A stretch of 59,636 nt of DNA. It comes from a virus. The translations under genes and the position numbers were made by a program. The notes beneath the pieces are model-generated. The model made no database searches. It had not been told where the DNA came from and saw only the letters and a program-made list of their open reading frames with translations. Where the stretch lies: IMG/VR virus record IMGVR_UViG_3300031578_000030, positions 1-59,636 of that record. One strand, given 5' to 3'. Positions 1 through 7,694 of this stretch are shown piece by piece; position 1 is the first letter of the stretch; the number at the start of each line of letters is the position of its first letter.

Positions 1-34
1 CTACCAGTGTGGGGACGCCAGAAAGAACCTAGCC

Positions 35-60
35 ATTCTAGGGGGATGCCCCCTATAGTA
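35..60. terminator. Possible terminator hairpin at left end
   Basis: A 7-bp perfect inverted repeat (TAGGGGG / CCCCCTA, 3-nt loop) lies at 39-55, just after the stop of the last minus-strand gene of the left arm. There is no clear U-run, so it could equally be a cos-proximal or processing structure. If the genome is circular, this hairpin separates the early arm from the HNH/terminase late operon. Confidence 0.35.
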
Positions 61-78
61 TAGGGCCGTCAGTTTCGG

Positions 79-306
79 TCAAAGGCCGCGGTGGCTGTTG
101 GACGGTTGGGCAAACAGCGGCATCTCTGCCCGCCGCTCCCTTGGGTCAAACATAAAACCTTCTGACAACCAATCAGCCTCCAACTTCAGCCGAATCGCTC
201 GGTCTTGTGCGTCGTTAAGGTAAACATCGCCAGGTTGCGGTTTCGAGGCAGCAGCACACAACGCCACCCAACAACCCTCCTTATCCTGCCTTAATCTCAT
301 AGCCAT
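79..306 (-). CDS. Hypothetical phage protein (75 aa)
   Basis: Small soluble protein of 75 residues with no domain I recognise. The middle part (GDVYLND, then a helical LKLEADWL stretch) has a normal protein-like composition. The ATG at 306 has a GAGGTG ribosome-binding site 9 nt upstream. That site lies inside the end of a short methylase-like remnant, whose stop overlaps this gene's start. It is the last gene of the leftward early arm before the window edge. Confidence 0.6.
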   Translation of the reverse strand: MAMRLRQDKEGCWVALCAAASKPQPGDVYLNDAQDRAIRLKLEADWLSEGFMFDPRERRAEMPLFAQPSNSHRGL

Positions 307-380
307 AGTTCGGACACCTCGCGGCAGTCGCCGTGGTAGAGGCGTATCGTTCCGTCAGGGCTTTGCCAGGTCGCTTCCAT
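297..380 (-). pseudogene. N-terminal remnant of a DNA methyltransferase (27 aa)
   Basis: A 27-codon frame starting at ATG 380 after an AGGTGG site encodes SPDGTIRLYHGDCREV followed by SELWL and a stop. The string LYHGDCREV is the typical opening of phage DNA methyltransferases of the D12/N4-N6 class, where it forms the AdoMet-side motif. All downstream catalytic parts, including the DPPY motif, are missing. The reading frame ends inside the start of the next gene (ATGA overlap). I read it as the leftover head of a methylase truncated by deletion or gene replacement; the ribosome still has a good site here, so it may serve as a leader peptide. Confidence 0.5.
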
Positions 381-468
381 CACCACCTACCAAAAAAGGC
401 ACAGCCGCCTCAGGTGTCCAGCCCTGGACGGCAACCGATAGCCGACAGTCGGGGGCTCCCCCGCCATG

Positions 469-768
469 TCAGATCCCAACCGCCTCTGGATCAACCAGGG
501 ACATCCTGTCGAGCGGCAAGCCGACCGGCCGCAACACCCCGCCCATAATCCATACCCGCCGGCACTCCAACGGCTTCAGGCGGAGGCCGAACAGGAGCAG
601 CACGGACTCCTCGCACAGGTGCCGGTAGCCTAGCCCGTCGCCCGGCACTACGTACAAATCACGTTTACCAGTGCATCCGACGAACTCGCGGATCGGGCAA
701 ATCTCCGTTATCATGTGGCGGCCGTCACGTTGACGGCCCACCCACACAGGGATTTTCCGTTCTCTCAT
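469..768 (-). CDS. Conserved hypothetical protein (99 aa)
   Basis: The central part reads LYVVPGDGLGYRHLCEES followed by LFGLRLKPLECRR, which looks like a folded small protein seen around phage and planctomycete mobile DNA, but I know no function. The ATG at 768 overlaps the end of the sigma-factor-like gene by 44 nt. A second ATG at about 714 would give a shorter product and avoid most of that overlap, so the start is uncertain. Confidence 0.55.
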   Translation of the reverse strand: MRERKIPVWVGRQRDGRHMITEICPIREFVGCTGKRDLYVVPGDGLGYRHLCEESVLLLFGLRLKPLECRRVWIMGGVLRPVGLPLDRMSLVDPEAVGI

Positions 769-1171
769 CCTTCAGTTCTCCATATTGGTTCCGGCTCAGC
801 CACGCACGGCGAAGCTGGCCGTAACGCCAAAGGGGTAGTTGCTTCAGGCCAAGCAGCCGCTTGACCTCCACGATGTCGGGGAAGTGCTTGCAAGTCCGCC
901 TCATCAACTGAACCTGCCGGAGCGTCCCGGCCGGCAGGCGGATACCCCGGTTTAGCTGCCGTTCGATCTCGTGGCCCACCCGTTGCTTGATAAGCCGGGT
1001 GGCCCACGACGCGAACGGCACGCCGTTCTGGACGTACCGCTCGGCGGCTTCCACCAGACCGACCATGGCTGCCCCGATCAGGTCGTCAACGTCCACGTCG
1101 CGGCCGTAGGGGCCGGCGAGACGGTTGGCCCAATAATGGGCCAGCCCTACATGATCGGAAGCTAGACACAC
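725..1171 (-). CDS. Sigma-70 family region 2 protein
   Basis: This 148-residue protein carries a clear sigma-70 region 2. Around residues 25-46 it has DVDVDDLIGAAMVGLVEAA, then FASWATRLIKQRV at about 53-65, matching the core-RNA-polymerase-binding and -10-recognition helices. I see no convincing region 4 helix-turn-helix in the remaining 80 residues. It may therefore redirect host RNA polymerase to extended -10 or special phage promoters, or act as a modulator. The GTG start at 1171 has a strong AAGGAGG site. Its position at the end of the early arm, next to the late operon if the genome is circular, would suit a late-gene activator (inference). Confidence 0.75.
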   Translation of the reverse strand: MCLASDHVGLAHYWANRLAGPYGRDVDVDDLIGAAMVGLVEAAERYVQNGVPFASWATRLIKQRVGHEIERQLNRGIRLPAGTLRQVQLMRRTCKHFPDIVEVKRLLGLKQLPLWRYGQLRRAWLSRNQYGELKDERTENPCVGGPST

Positions 1172-1235
1172 GGCACGGCCTCCTTCCCTGCACCCTGGTC
1201 GACTTCCACGTCAACCCCCTAGATCTCCAGCCAAA

Positions 1236-1832
1236 TTATACCCCTGGGGTGTTACTCCGTGCAAGTCGGGTCCGCTGGTCGCGGCTCTTCGCCCCACCGT
1301 GACGCACTTCCCCGTCCCATTCCTTTACTGATAGCGGGCGGCCGAACAGTTGCTTGTTGTTCCGGGCGTCGATCATGGTCGCGGCCTGGGCCGCCACCAC
1401 GACACCCCGGTACTGCCGCCACTGTTCGTCGAGGGCCGCTGTAATCTCCTCCGGCGAGTTCCCATGACAGAGTTGCTGCTGTACGACGGTTGGCAGGTTC
1501 AGCAACCACGCGGGGAGTGCCGCACAGTAGTGGCACGTCGGGGCGTAGGCGGCGTCCAGGGCAGCAGCGGCCTCGTCGACCGAGTGGACGACGGCCGCGT
1601 AGGCTCCGACGTGCTGCCATGCGGTCAGCTCATGGGCCTGGAGTCGCGTCGGCTCCTCGCCGGGCATCTTGGCCTCCAGCACGAGAAGCCGCCCTGCCCG
1701 GCAGACGAACAGGTCCGGTGTGCCGGCACGCTGGAAGCGGCTGCCGTGGATCTTGAGCCACTTCACGCGCTGCTTGCGCAGCACCTTCTGCACGATGTTG
1801 TTGATCAGCGTGGTCTCTGGTTTCTGGGCCAT
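1236..1832 (-). CDS. VRR-NUC domain nuclease
   Basis: A 198-residue protein with a PD-(D/E)XK nuclease core of the VRR-NUC type at the N-terminus: RAGTPDLFV with Asp40, then LLVLEAK with Glu53 and Lys55, followed by the helix that begins LQAHELTAW. Known phage members cut branched DNA or process replication intermediates. The C-terminal half contains CHYCAALP and a GNSPEEI segment and has no recognised fold. ATG at 1832 is preceded by GGAG. It sits in the string of early genes with other nuclease-like proteins. Confidence 0.8.
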   Translation of the reverse strand: MAQKPETTLINNIVQKVLRKQRVKWLKIHGSRFQRAGTPDLFVCRAGRLLVLEAKMPGEEPTRLQAHELTAWQHVGAYAAVVHSVDEAAAALDAAYAPTCHYCAALPAWLLNLPTVVQQQLCHGNSPEEITAALDEQWRQYRGVVVAAQAATMIDARNNKQLFGRPLSVKEWDGEVRHGGAKSRDQRTRLARSNTPGV

Positions 1833-1864
1833 CCGTGCTTCTCCGTGCCCCCGCTAGGCCTGTC

Positions 1865-2461
1865 CTAAATGCTCTCGGCAATCGCGATGAAATCTATTGC
1901 ATCCATGGCGAGGGCAGTGCGGGCGGCGTAGACGGCGCAGTGGGCAGCGGCGGCGGCGTCCGTGTTGGCCGCGGCGCAGGCGGCGCTGGCGGTGGCGTAG
2001 GCGGCGGCACGGGCGTCGGCGTAAACGGCGGCGGCGACAGCGGCGCGGGCGCTTTCGCGACTCCGATCTACACCACTAAGCCATTTCTCCGCCCAGTCAC
2101 ACCATTGCTTGGACGGCCACAAAGACGCGACAGCCAGCCCGCACTGAATCGCAAACGCAATGTACTGCTCTCGTGTAAATGTTGGCACGGCAATCTCTCG
2201 CACCAGCCGCACACGGCTAAAACCAGCCTTGAACGTGCCATCCCGCAGTTCCTTGCCCTCCACCTCGCACTCGAACAGCCGTGTCGGCTCGTACGATACG
2301 AGCCCGCGACAGACCAAGGCGGCCAATCGCGCCGAGCCGAAAACATGAATCCAGCCGGCTGCGCACAGGCCGCCCTTACCATCCGTTACGACCCACTTGC
2401 CAAGCTCCCACTGGAAGCCCCCGTAGGTCCGCATCTCGCTATCGGTCATCTTGTACCACAT
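1865..2461 (-). CDS. Hypothetical protein with Ala-rich C-terminal repeats
   Basis: 198 residues. The N-terminal 130 residues look globular (FGSARLAALVCRGLV, ECEVEGKELRDG, RLVREIAVPTFTREQYIAFAI). The last 60 are very rich in alanine with a loose A-A-x-Y-A period, resembling helical repeats in proteins of unknown function. The start ATG at 2461 has a very strong GAGGAGGAG site and is preceded by a short hairpin (2476-2487) located exactly between the neighbouring stop codon and this site. I do not recognise a function. Confidence 0.6.
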   Translation of the reverse strand: MWYKMTDSEMRTYGGFQWELGKWVVTDGKGGLCAAGWIHVFGSARLAALVCRGLVSYEPTRLFECEVEGKELRDGTFKAGFSRVRLVREIAVPTFTREQYIAFAIQCGLAVASLWPSKQWCDWAEKWLSGVDRSRESARAAVAAAVYADARAAAYATASAACAAANTDAAAAAHCAVYAARTALAMDAIDFIAIAESI

Positions 2462-2487
2462 GGTTTCTCCTCCTCGCCCTACCGGGC

Positions 2488-2922
2488 TCAGATCGCTTGC
2501 AACGCCTGCTTGTACTTCCAATCCTTCGCCAAGCTGAGCTTCACGAGATACCACAACTCGGCCTGATAGTCCCACCACCCAAGCGGCACTTGCCGGGCCC
2601 GTCGAATCACTCGCACCTGTCGACTATGGACTTCAATCAGGCCCCAGCACGCCGGTAGCTTGCAGTTCCGCAACAGCCCAGGTGGTGTCATGTACCATCG
2701 GAAGAGCCCCAGCCCTCGTCGCCACCGCCACGGCTTTCGCAAGTCTTCATGGAAATCGCTCTGCGACACCTTGCACTCGACCAGGTGCGAGCCCTCCCGA
2801 TGCCGCCAGCCGATCGCATCGGGCTGCTCTCCGTACGCACCAGAGTACGTGGTCACCAGCTTGCAGTGACACGAGCGTCGAAGCCATCGTACTGCCCGTT
2901 CAATGAGTTCGTCGTGAGTCAT
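2488..2922 (-). CDS. PD-(D/E)XK nuclease-like protein (MmcB-type)
   Basis: 144 residues starting at an ATG that overlaps the upstream stop (ATGA). The sequence QPDAIGWR, then SHLVECKVSQSDFHEDLRK, fits a PD-(D/E)XK core with Asp, Glu and Lys in order and the ADxRKP-like helix. It is followed by a YMTPPGLL strand as in MmcB-like and RusA-independent phage nucleases, sometimes misannotated as adenylosuccinate synthase. It probably acts in DNA repair or recombination; the substrate is unknown. Confidence 0.65.
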   Translation of the reverse strand: MTHDELIERAVRWLRRSCHCKLVTTYSGAYGEQPDAIGWRHREGSHLVECKVSQSDFHEDLRKPWRWRRGLGLFRWYMTPPGLLRNCKLPACWGLIEVHSRQVRVIRRARQVPLGWWDYQAELWYLVKLSLAKDWKYKQALQAI

Positions 2923-3158
2923 CCTGTCATCGGGGGCAACCGCAGCCCCGTCTTCTGGGAAAAACCCTGCGCATGTTTCGCGCATAGCCACCACCCGGCC
3001 CAGAAGCCGCCCTGTATCTTGCCGCCCGCGATATAGTGGGCAAGTTCATTATCGTCGGACTTGTGCCCCTTGTGCTCGCACATCGGCTCGTCCGTCCAGT
3101 CAAGGTCGTTCGCCTCCAGCGGGCGCAGGAACGGTTCGCGCAGGTCTTTCAGTCGCAT
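2919..3158 (-). CDS. Small zinc-finger-like protein (79 aa)
   Basis: 79 residues containing MCEHKGH followed about 35 residues later by CAKHAQG, which could bind zinc with Cys/His ligands. Start ATG 3158 follows a GAGG site. It is translationally coupled to the downstream nuclease-like gene by an ATGA overlap. No function is recognised. Confidence 0.6.
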   Translation of the reverse strand: MRLKDLREPFLRPLEANDLDWTDEPMCEHKGHKSDDNELAHYIAGGKIQGGFWAGWWLCAKHAQGFSQKTGLRLPPMTG

Positions 3159-3168
3159 CAGAACAACC

Positions 3169-4038
3169 TCATCTGGCCCGGAGCGGTTCGTAGTTCATCC
3201 ACAGCGACTCGACCATCTGCGGCTTCGTCTTCTTGCTGGACGCCTTGTTGTCGATCTTGAAGTCGACGCGGTGCCAACCGAAAGCTTTAGCCATTCGGGT
3301 ATACATGGGATTGTCGTAGCCACTCAACTGGAAGGTGCCCTGGATTCCGTTGAGCATTAACAGCAAATCCTCGTGCTGCGTAGGCGTCATCTCATGCCGA
3401 TAAGCGTTCTTCGCCGTCCGCGTCTCCTGTAAGTACGGCGGGTCACAGTAGAAGTGCGTGCGAGAACCGTCCTGCTGGTGAATTACATCCAAGGCTTCCT
3501 TGTTTAGAATGACAACTTGCTTCAACCGCTCATGGGCTTCAGGCAATCCCTCGACAGCCGACAGCCAAGACGCTACCTGCTCATTCATCCCGCGGCGCGT
3601 ACGGTTGCGTGAGAGGGTGGCGAAGTCCGTGCCGAGCCCCTGGCGGGATTGGCGGTAGCGGACGAAGAATCTTGCCGCCCGCTCTGCGGGTCTTTCGCCG
3701 AGTGATGCTTGAGCCAGATCCCACTCACTCTGCGAAAACGGTGTGAGAGCGACCTGCTGCTGGAAAAAATGAAAGAGACACTTGTCCTGCAACACTCGCC
3801 AGAACTCTGTAAGCTCGCGGTCGATATCGTTCACCACCTCCGAGCATCCCCGCATCGCCGCCGAGCCATCGTAGTCAGGCGCATCCTCACACCAGTTGCG
3901 GTTCGGATCATGGGCAAACAGCACGGCACCGCCGCCGAAGTACGGCTCGACGTAGTGCAAATGCGGAGGCATCAGCTCGACGATGCGCTTCGCTAAGTAG
4001 CGCTTGCCGCCGTGCCATTTCAGGGGTTGGCTTTTCAT
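3169..4038 (-). CDS. dam: DNA adenine methyltransferase (Dam family)
   Basis: A 289-residue alpha-class N6-adenine methyltransferase (D12 family). It has PLKWHGGK near the N-terminus, the AdoMet motif EPYFGGGAVLF (residues 31-41) and the catalytic DPPY (199-202). Family members methylate adenine, often in GATC, which here could protect phage DNA from host restriction. I chose the ATG at 4038 because GAGGAG sits just upstream; the longer GTG/ATG option adds only five residues. The target sequence cannot be told from this. Confidence 0.9.
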   Translation of the reverse strand: MKSQPLKWHGGKRYLAKRIVELMPPHLHYVEPYFGGGAVLFAHDPNRNWCEDAPDYDGSAAMRGCSEVVNDIDRELTEFWRVLQDKCLFHFFQQQVALTPFSQSEWDLAQASLGERPAERAARFFVRYRQSRQGLGTDFATLSRNRTRRGMNEQVASWLSAVEGLPEAHERLKQVVILNKEALDVIHQQDGSRTHFYCDPPYLQETRTAKNAYRHEMTPTQHEDLLLMLNGIQGTFQLSGYDNPMYTRMAKAFGWHRVDFKIDNKASSKKTKPQMVESLWMNYEPLRAR

Positions 4039-4090
4039 CAATTCTCCTCGCACTCGCAGGGCTGCTTCCGGCAGCGGTGGCAGGGGGCGC

Positions 4091-4543
4091 TTATTCCGGC
4101 TCCAAAAACGTTACAGGCTTGCCCAGTGACCGAGCGTAGTTCAGTTCCTTCCGCGTGCTCTCACCGATGTAGCCGCCGACGTTGAGAATGTGCGTCCGGT
4201 CAGCCAGCTCTATCTTGCGGAAGTGTAGCTCATCGAGTCGATCCGCGACCTCTTGTCCCAAGGCTTCTCCCCCATGATCTTCAGCGTGCTTGCAGACGCC
4301 GACAGACAGGACGATCTTGCCTTGCAGCGTCAGTTGCCAGCCTGCGGCGTGGAACGCGTCCATGAAGCGGGTCGAACCACACAGGCAGACGATCTCGGGA
4401 AAGTCGGCCGGTCGCTCGAACTTCCGCAGCCGCTCGGCCTCCGCGGCCAGAACACAGCGATCTTCCTGTGCCAGGGTCGCCACACCAGCGGTACGACGGA
4501 CCTGACCCCGTTCTAAAGCCCCTTCCACCGTCGACTTAGCCAT
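4091..4543 (-). CDS. DUF4406-like / nucleoside 2-deoxyribosyltransferase-fold protein
   Basis: 150 residues. After a short basic N-terminus it shows IVCLCGSTRF, a LSVGV strand, the helix DRLDELHFRKIELAD, then ILNVGGYIGESTRKELNYA and a final GKPVTFLE strand. This is the layout of the nucleoside 2-deoxyribosyltransferase-like (MazG-adjacent, DUF4406) fold found in many phages. A role in nucleotide salvage or hydrolysis is inferred from the fold only. ATG 4543 has GAGGAGGAAAG upstream; the gene overlaps the stop of the preceding gene by 8 nt. Confidence 0.65.
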   Translation of the reverse strand: MAKSTVEGALERGQVRRTAGVATLAQEDRCVLAAEAERLRKFERPADFPEIVCLCGSTRFMDAFHAAGWQLTLQGKIVLSVGVCKHAEDHGGEALGQEVADRLDELHFRKIELADRTHILNVGGYIGESTRKELNYARSLGKPVTFLEPE

Positions 4544-4931
4544 CGCTTTCCTCCTCGCCCGCGAGGGCGTCGTGGGCTTCTGCTGTCGAGTGAGCCGCCG
4601 TGACCCAATCAGGCGGCGGAATACCATCAGCCACCAACTCTGGGTTCTCCCGTCGATACACTCCATCAAGCATCGCACAGATCAGCCTCAAGTCTTCCCG
4701 CAGCCGCTCGACCTCAGCGGCATCAACCATCAGTCGCTCGCAGTACACCGTCGCATCCATCTCAGCCCGCTGCCGATGCTTGGCTATCACCGTTGCGACA
4801 TTGGGATCTGTGTCGACTTCGTCGGGCGATTTGGCAAACGTCAGAGCAAAACACTTCGGACAAACGACTGGTAGATCGCTGTGATCGTCATTCAATCGCC
4901 GAAAATACTGGTCACACATTGAACAAATCAT
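4536..4931 (-). CDS. Zinc-ribbon small protein (131 aa)
   Basis: 131 residues with an N-terminal CSMC...CPKC zinc ribbon (about residues 3-29), an acidic middle and a helical segment (VERLREDLRLICAMLD). The C-terminus AGEEESDG is encoded by DNA that also forms the hairpin and ribosome-binding site of the next gene. Function unknown. Confidence 0.65.
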   Translation of the reverse strand: MICSMCDQYFRRLNDDHSDLPVVCPKCFALTFAKSPDEVDTDPNVATVIAKHRQRAEMDATVYCERLMVDAAEVERLREDLRLICAMLDGVYRRENPELVADGIPPPDWVTAAHSTAEAHDALAGEEESDG

Positions 4932-5176
4932 CACTTGTTCTCCTCGCCCGCGAGGGCAGCCCGGTATCGGCAATCCTCTGCATGCCGCGCAGTGTCCGTC
5001 TCGTGCCGCAGGCCGCACGAACAGAGCTGGGATGCCAGGATGCGCCACAGCCGCTCGACCTCGCCGCATAAATCGTAAATAAGTCTGTGCGGCTTATCGA
5101 TCCACTGGGCAGCCAGTGGGCCGCTGTTACTTGGGGCATTCCGATAATCCGTTGTTGTTGTTCCCTTTGACAACAT
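4931..5176 (-). CDS. Hypothetical protein (81 aa)
   Basis: 81 residues with a helical centre (IYDLCGEVERLWRIL) and a Cys/His-rich end (CSCGLRHETDTARHAEDC) that may bind zinc. It starts at ATG 5176 with GGAGGAGAAG, the start overlapping the upstream stop as TGATG, and ends in AGEENK. It is one of a run of coupled tiny genes. Confidence 0.6.
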   Translation of the reverse strand: MLSKGTTTTDYRNAPSNSGPLAAQWIDKPHRLIYDLCGEVERLWRILASQLCSCGLRHETDTARHAEDCRYRAALAGEENK

Positions 5177-5415
5177 CACTTCTCCTCCTCGCCCGCGTGC
5201 TTATACCCCACCAGTAGGCACCGGTCACAGCATTGCGGTTTCAATCCGCCGTACTCATTGTCGCAATCACACGGCTGGTCTCGTACGTAGACCAGCAGCC
5301 GATCTCGCTGGCATGCCAATCGACGAGCAATGAGTTGAAGACTGGGTACGACGACAGTCGCAGATACCAGCTCAGCAACCTCCGCTTCTGTCGGCGGTAT
5401 TTGTAGTTCATTCAT
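5176..5415 (-). CDS. Cys-rich small protein (79 aa)
   Basis: 79 residues. The first half is helical (TEAEVAELVSATVV, LQLIARRLACQRD); the second half has CDCDNEYGG then CCDRC, a likely metal site. The C-terminus AGEEEK overlaps the ribosome-binding site of the following gene. Start ATG 5415 overlaps the upstream gene by 8 nt. No function recognised. Confidence 0.6.
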   Translation of the reverse strand: MNELQIPPTEAEVAELVSATVVVPSLQLIARRLACQRDRLLVYVRDQPCDCDNEYGGLKPQCCDRCLLVGYKHAGEEEK

Positions 5416-5698
5416 CGCTCTTCTCCTCCTCGCCCGCGATTGCGGCGGCTTCGAGTTCTTGATTCAGCCTATCACACTCTGTGCAGTGCTCACGCGCCCA
5501 GTCGCCAGTAGTAATCTCGCAAATAGCACAGTCTGCCTGATGTTCCAGCAACGCGACTTTAGCCAGTAGCTGGTCGACCTTGGCAGCCAGCACGCGGCCG
5601 GCAGTGCGAAGACGTTCAACCGTACGCCAAGCGGCTTCGCGCCAGCCAGTCGTGGCGACGACCTCTCGGGCCCTGTCAATCGTCATTTCCTCAGTCAT
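5408..5698 (-). CDS. Coiled-coil small protein with CxxC pair (96 aa)
   Basis: 96 residues. A basic helical stretch (TVERLRTAGRVLAAKVDQLLAKVALLEHQ) looks like a short coiled coil, followed by CAIC and CTEC pairs that could hold zinc. ATG 5698 follows AAGGAGAAACC. It ends in AGEEEKSDE, sharing the repeated junction sequence with its neighbours. Confidence 0.6.
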   Translation of the reverse strand: MTEEMTIDRAREVVATTGWREAAWRTVERLRTAGRVLAAKVDQLLAKVALLEHQADCAICEITTGDWAREHCTECDRLNQELEAAAIAGEEEKSDE

Positions 5699-5722
5699 CG
5701 GTTTCTCCTTCGGGGTTCTCGG

Positions 5723-6853
5723 TTACGAGTCACCTCCCGGTAGTGCGTTGTGCTCCTCCCCGTCGAGCAGGCGGCCGGCGAGCTTGCGGCCGACGCGGGT
5801 CATCACCACGACGGGATATCGAGCCTCCCCAAAATCTTTTCCCACGCGACATACTTTGCTGTTTAGGTCCAGGCAGACATCACCTTTCGCAACGTGCGTC
5901 GACGCCTTGTTTACCCAGTGCTGAAACGTATCAAAGCGATATGTCTCGGCATACTCGCCAAGATGTTTCAGAAAGAACGGCACGCCCGCCGCCGCACACT
6001 GGTCGCGCAGACTACGGAAGTGGTCGGGATGCGACGGCCGAGCGCCCGGGCCCGTCTCACCGCCGGCGATGACGAGGTCGATATCGCTACGTTTATCAGC
6101 ATTGACACGATAGTGCAGAAGCCCTAGCCCCACTTCCCCCAGCAACGGCTCGCACGATACGAACCGCACGGCCGCAGGGATGTCCAGCAAGATCGGGATT
6201 CGCTCGTCTGCCCGCTCCTGGTCTTCGGCAGTCACGCCAAGCCAGACGTTTGACAGCGGCCATCGACGCCAATGGTAATTACCACGTTTGTTCGCTCGTC
6301 GAGGCCTATCTTCGATGCGAGCATGCGGGTCGATCCCATCCGCCGAATCGTAAATAAACCGCAATTCGGGAGTTGGGGGCGTGGGCACTTGGTGCGGCCT
6401 GGCGAGATCGACGTTATGCCGCTGGTAGAAGTCAATCAGTCCAGATGTGTAGAGATTCTGGTGAACGGGCCCTCGCTCAGCAACCCGACGAAACCAGGCT
6501 GCCATTCGGTCAACGCGCTTAGTGAGCACTTGAAAAACATGCTGCGAAGCGGATGCCATCACCGCGAAAACCTTGTCGATAAACTCGAAAGGCACGTCCT
6601 TATGGAACAGATCGCCCATACTGCACGGGAAGACCATTCGTGGCTTCCGCCAGTGCAACGGCTCCTCCAGCCGCTCCGGCCAGCACGAAACCTTGAAGCC
6701 CTTGTATCGCTTCCGATGCTTGACGCTCGGCATCGCCGCCAGCCGCTGGGCCATTCGGCGAGCGTAGCAGTTCGCACAGCCTGGCGAGACCGGCGTACAA
6801 CCCGTGACCGGGTTCCAGGTCGATTCGGTCCATTCAATTGATGATCTACCCAT
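5723..6853 (-). CDS. DUF5131 family protein (phage Gp37/Gp68-like)
   Basis: 376 residues. The N-terminus IEWTESTWNPVTGC followed by PGCANCYARRMA is the signature of DUF5131, with a three-cysteine cluster resembling a radical-SAM-type iron-sulphur site. Further family landmarks are SCWPERLEEPLHWRKPR, CSMGDLFH, VFQVLTKR, NVWLGVTAEDQ and SCEPLLGEV. The biochemical role is not settled; a nucleotide or base modification function has been suggested for such folds (inference). ATG 6853 has GGGAG upstream; the preceding MPNWRE extension is less likely. Confidence 0.85.
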   Translation of the reverse strand: MGRSSIEWTESTWNPVTGCTPVSPGCANCYARRMAQRLAAMPSVKHRKRYKGFKVSCWPERLEEPLHWRKPRMVFPCSMGDLFHKDVPFEFIDKVFAVMASASQHVFQVLTKRVDRMAAWFRRVAERGPVHQNLYTSGLIDFYQRHNVDLARPHQVPTPPTPELRFIYDSADGIDPHARIEDRPRRANKRGNYHWRRWPLSNVWLGVTAEDQERADERIPILLDIPAAVRFVSCEPLLGEVGLGLLHYRVNADKRSDIDLVIAGGETGPGARPSHPDHFRSLRDQCAAAGVPFFLKHLGEYAETYRFDTFQHWVNKASTHVAKGDVCLDLNSKVCRVGKDFGEARYPVVVMTRVGRKLAGRLLDGEEHNALPGGDS

Positions 6854-7079
6854 CGCTCGCTCCCGCCAATTCGGCAATAGCTTTCAATCGTTCTGGTTGA
6901 ATCCGCGCATCACTGCACGCTCTGGTCCACTTGCCGACGTACCGTTTCAGTCGCCGACATCGTCCACGAGTCGTGCACGAACAGCAGTCACAACACAGCC
7001 AGCCCGCGATTATCATGCCCGGTACGGGCTCGCGGAGTGGCTTTCGCTGTCCGTCACTGGAGAGATACCAATTACTCAT
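6846..7079 (-). CDS. Cys-rich small protein (77 aa)
   Basis: 77 residues with CCDCCSC followed by RGRCRR and a basic region KRYVGKW. The cysteine cluster suggests metal binding. ATG 7079 has AGGAGGGACG upstream and directly before that a GCCGC-N4-GCGGC hairpin. The gene overlaps the DUF5131 gene by 8 nt. Confidence 0.6.
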   Translation of the reverse strand: MSNWYLSSDGQRKPLREPVPGMIIAGWLCCDCCSCTTRGRCRRLKRYVGKWTRACSDARIQPERLKAIAELAGASDG

Positions 7080-7335
7080 CCGTCCCTCCTGCCGCGACTG
7101 CGGCTTTCCAGTTTCTAGCCAAACGACAGTCGTCCAGGTCCAGCATCGAATAGCCCTGTAAGTGGCAGCAGCTCAGGACACGCACGGGCGACTGCCTGTA
7201 CGGAGGTGGTTCCCAGGTGCCGACTTGCACTCGTTGCACAATTTTGGCATTCTCGAAACTCCAGCAACCTCTGGGCCGATTCTGATTATAGAAATCATCT
7301 CGGCACCCTCTGCACATACTTCTCGTTTTTGCCAT
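7072..7335 (-). CDS. Cys-rich small protein (87 aa)
   Basis: 87 residues, beginning MAKTRSMCRGCRDDFYN and containing another CC pair (LSCCHLQGY). A zinc-dependent fold is likely. ATG 7335 follows a CAGGAGAGGAG site with a GCCGC-N4-GCGGC hairpin at 7350-7363 just upstream. Function unknown. Confidence 0.6.
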   Translation of the reverse strand: MAKTRSMCRGCRDDFYNQNRPRGCWSFENAKIVQRVQVGTWEPPPYRQSPVRVLSCCHLQGYSMLDLDDCRLARNWKAAVAAGGTDE

Positions 7336-7336
7336 C

Positions 7337-7666
7337 TCACTCCTCTCCTGCCGCTGTTGCGGCTGCCTTTGCTTCGTATTCCTGCGAGTAGATACAGTTA
7401 TCGCAAAAATGGCAGGGCGCCTCGCCGTAGTCGAGACACGTACCTTCGCTTTCCGTGTCGAACAGCGTCCCGCACACTTCGCACCGCTCGATATGATCGG
7501 GCACCTGCCAGTGAAGTTCGCCGAGATACCAAATCACGGTCCACGCTTGCTCGGCCGTCAACATCGGCATACTTGCCGGCTCAATGCAGTATCCGTCGGG
7601 GAGGGTGCCTTGCAGAAACGCAAACAACTCCTCCGTGCGTTCCAGGTCGTTTTTGGGATCACTCAT
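7337..7666 (-). CDS. Zinc-finger hypothetical protein (109 aa)
   Basis: 109 residues. Starts with a charged helix (NDLERTEELFAFLQG) and has a Trp-rich centre (TVIWYLGELHWQVPDH). It then has CEVC...CLDYGEAPCHFCDNC, a good double zinc knuckle. ATG 7666 follows GGAGGG, with a hairpin at 7679-7692. The C-terminus ends TAAGEE within the next junction element. Confidence 0.65.
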   Translation of the reverse strand: MSDPKNDLERTEELFAFLQGTLPDGYCIEPASMPMLTAEQAWTVIWYLGELHWQVPDHIERCEVCGTLFDTESEGTCLDYGEAPCHFCDNCIYSQEYEAKAAATAAGEE

Positions 7667-7694
7667 GTCTTCCCTCCTGCCGCTGCTGCGGCTC

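Noticed and set aside
1835-2566. Plus-strand Gly/Val-rich frame
   Set aside because: It is the antisense of the Ala-rich repeat region of the minus-strand gene.
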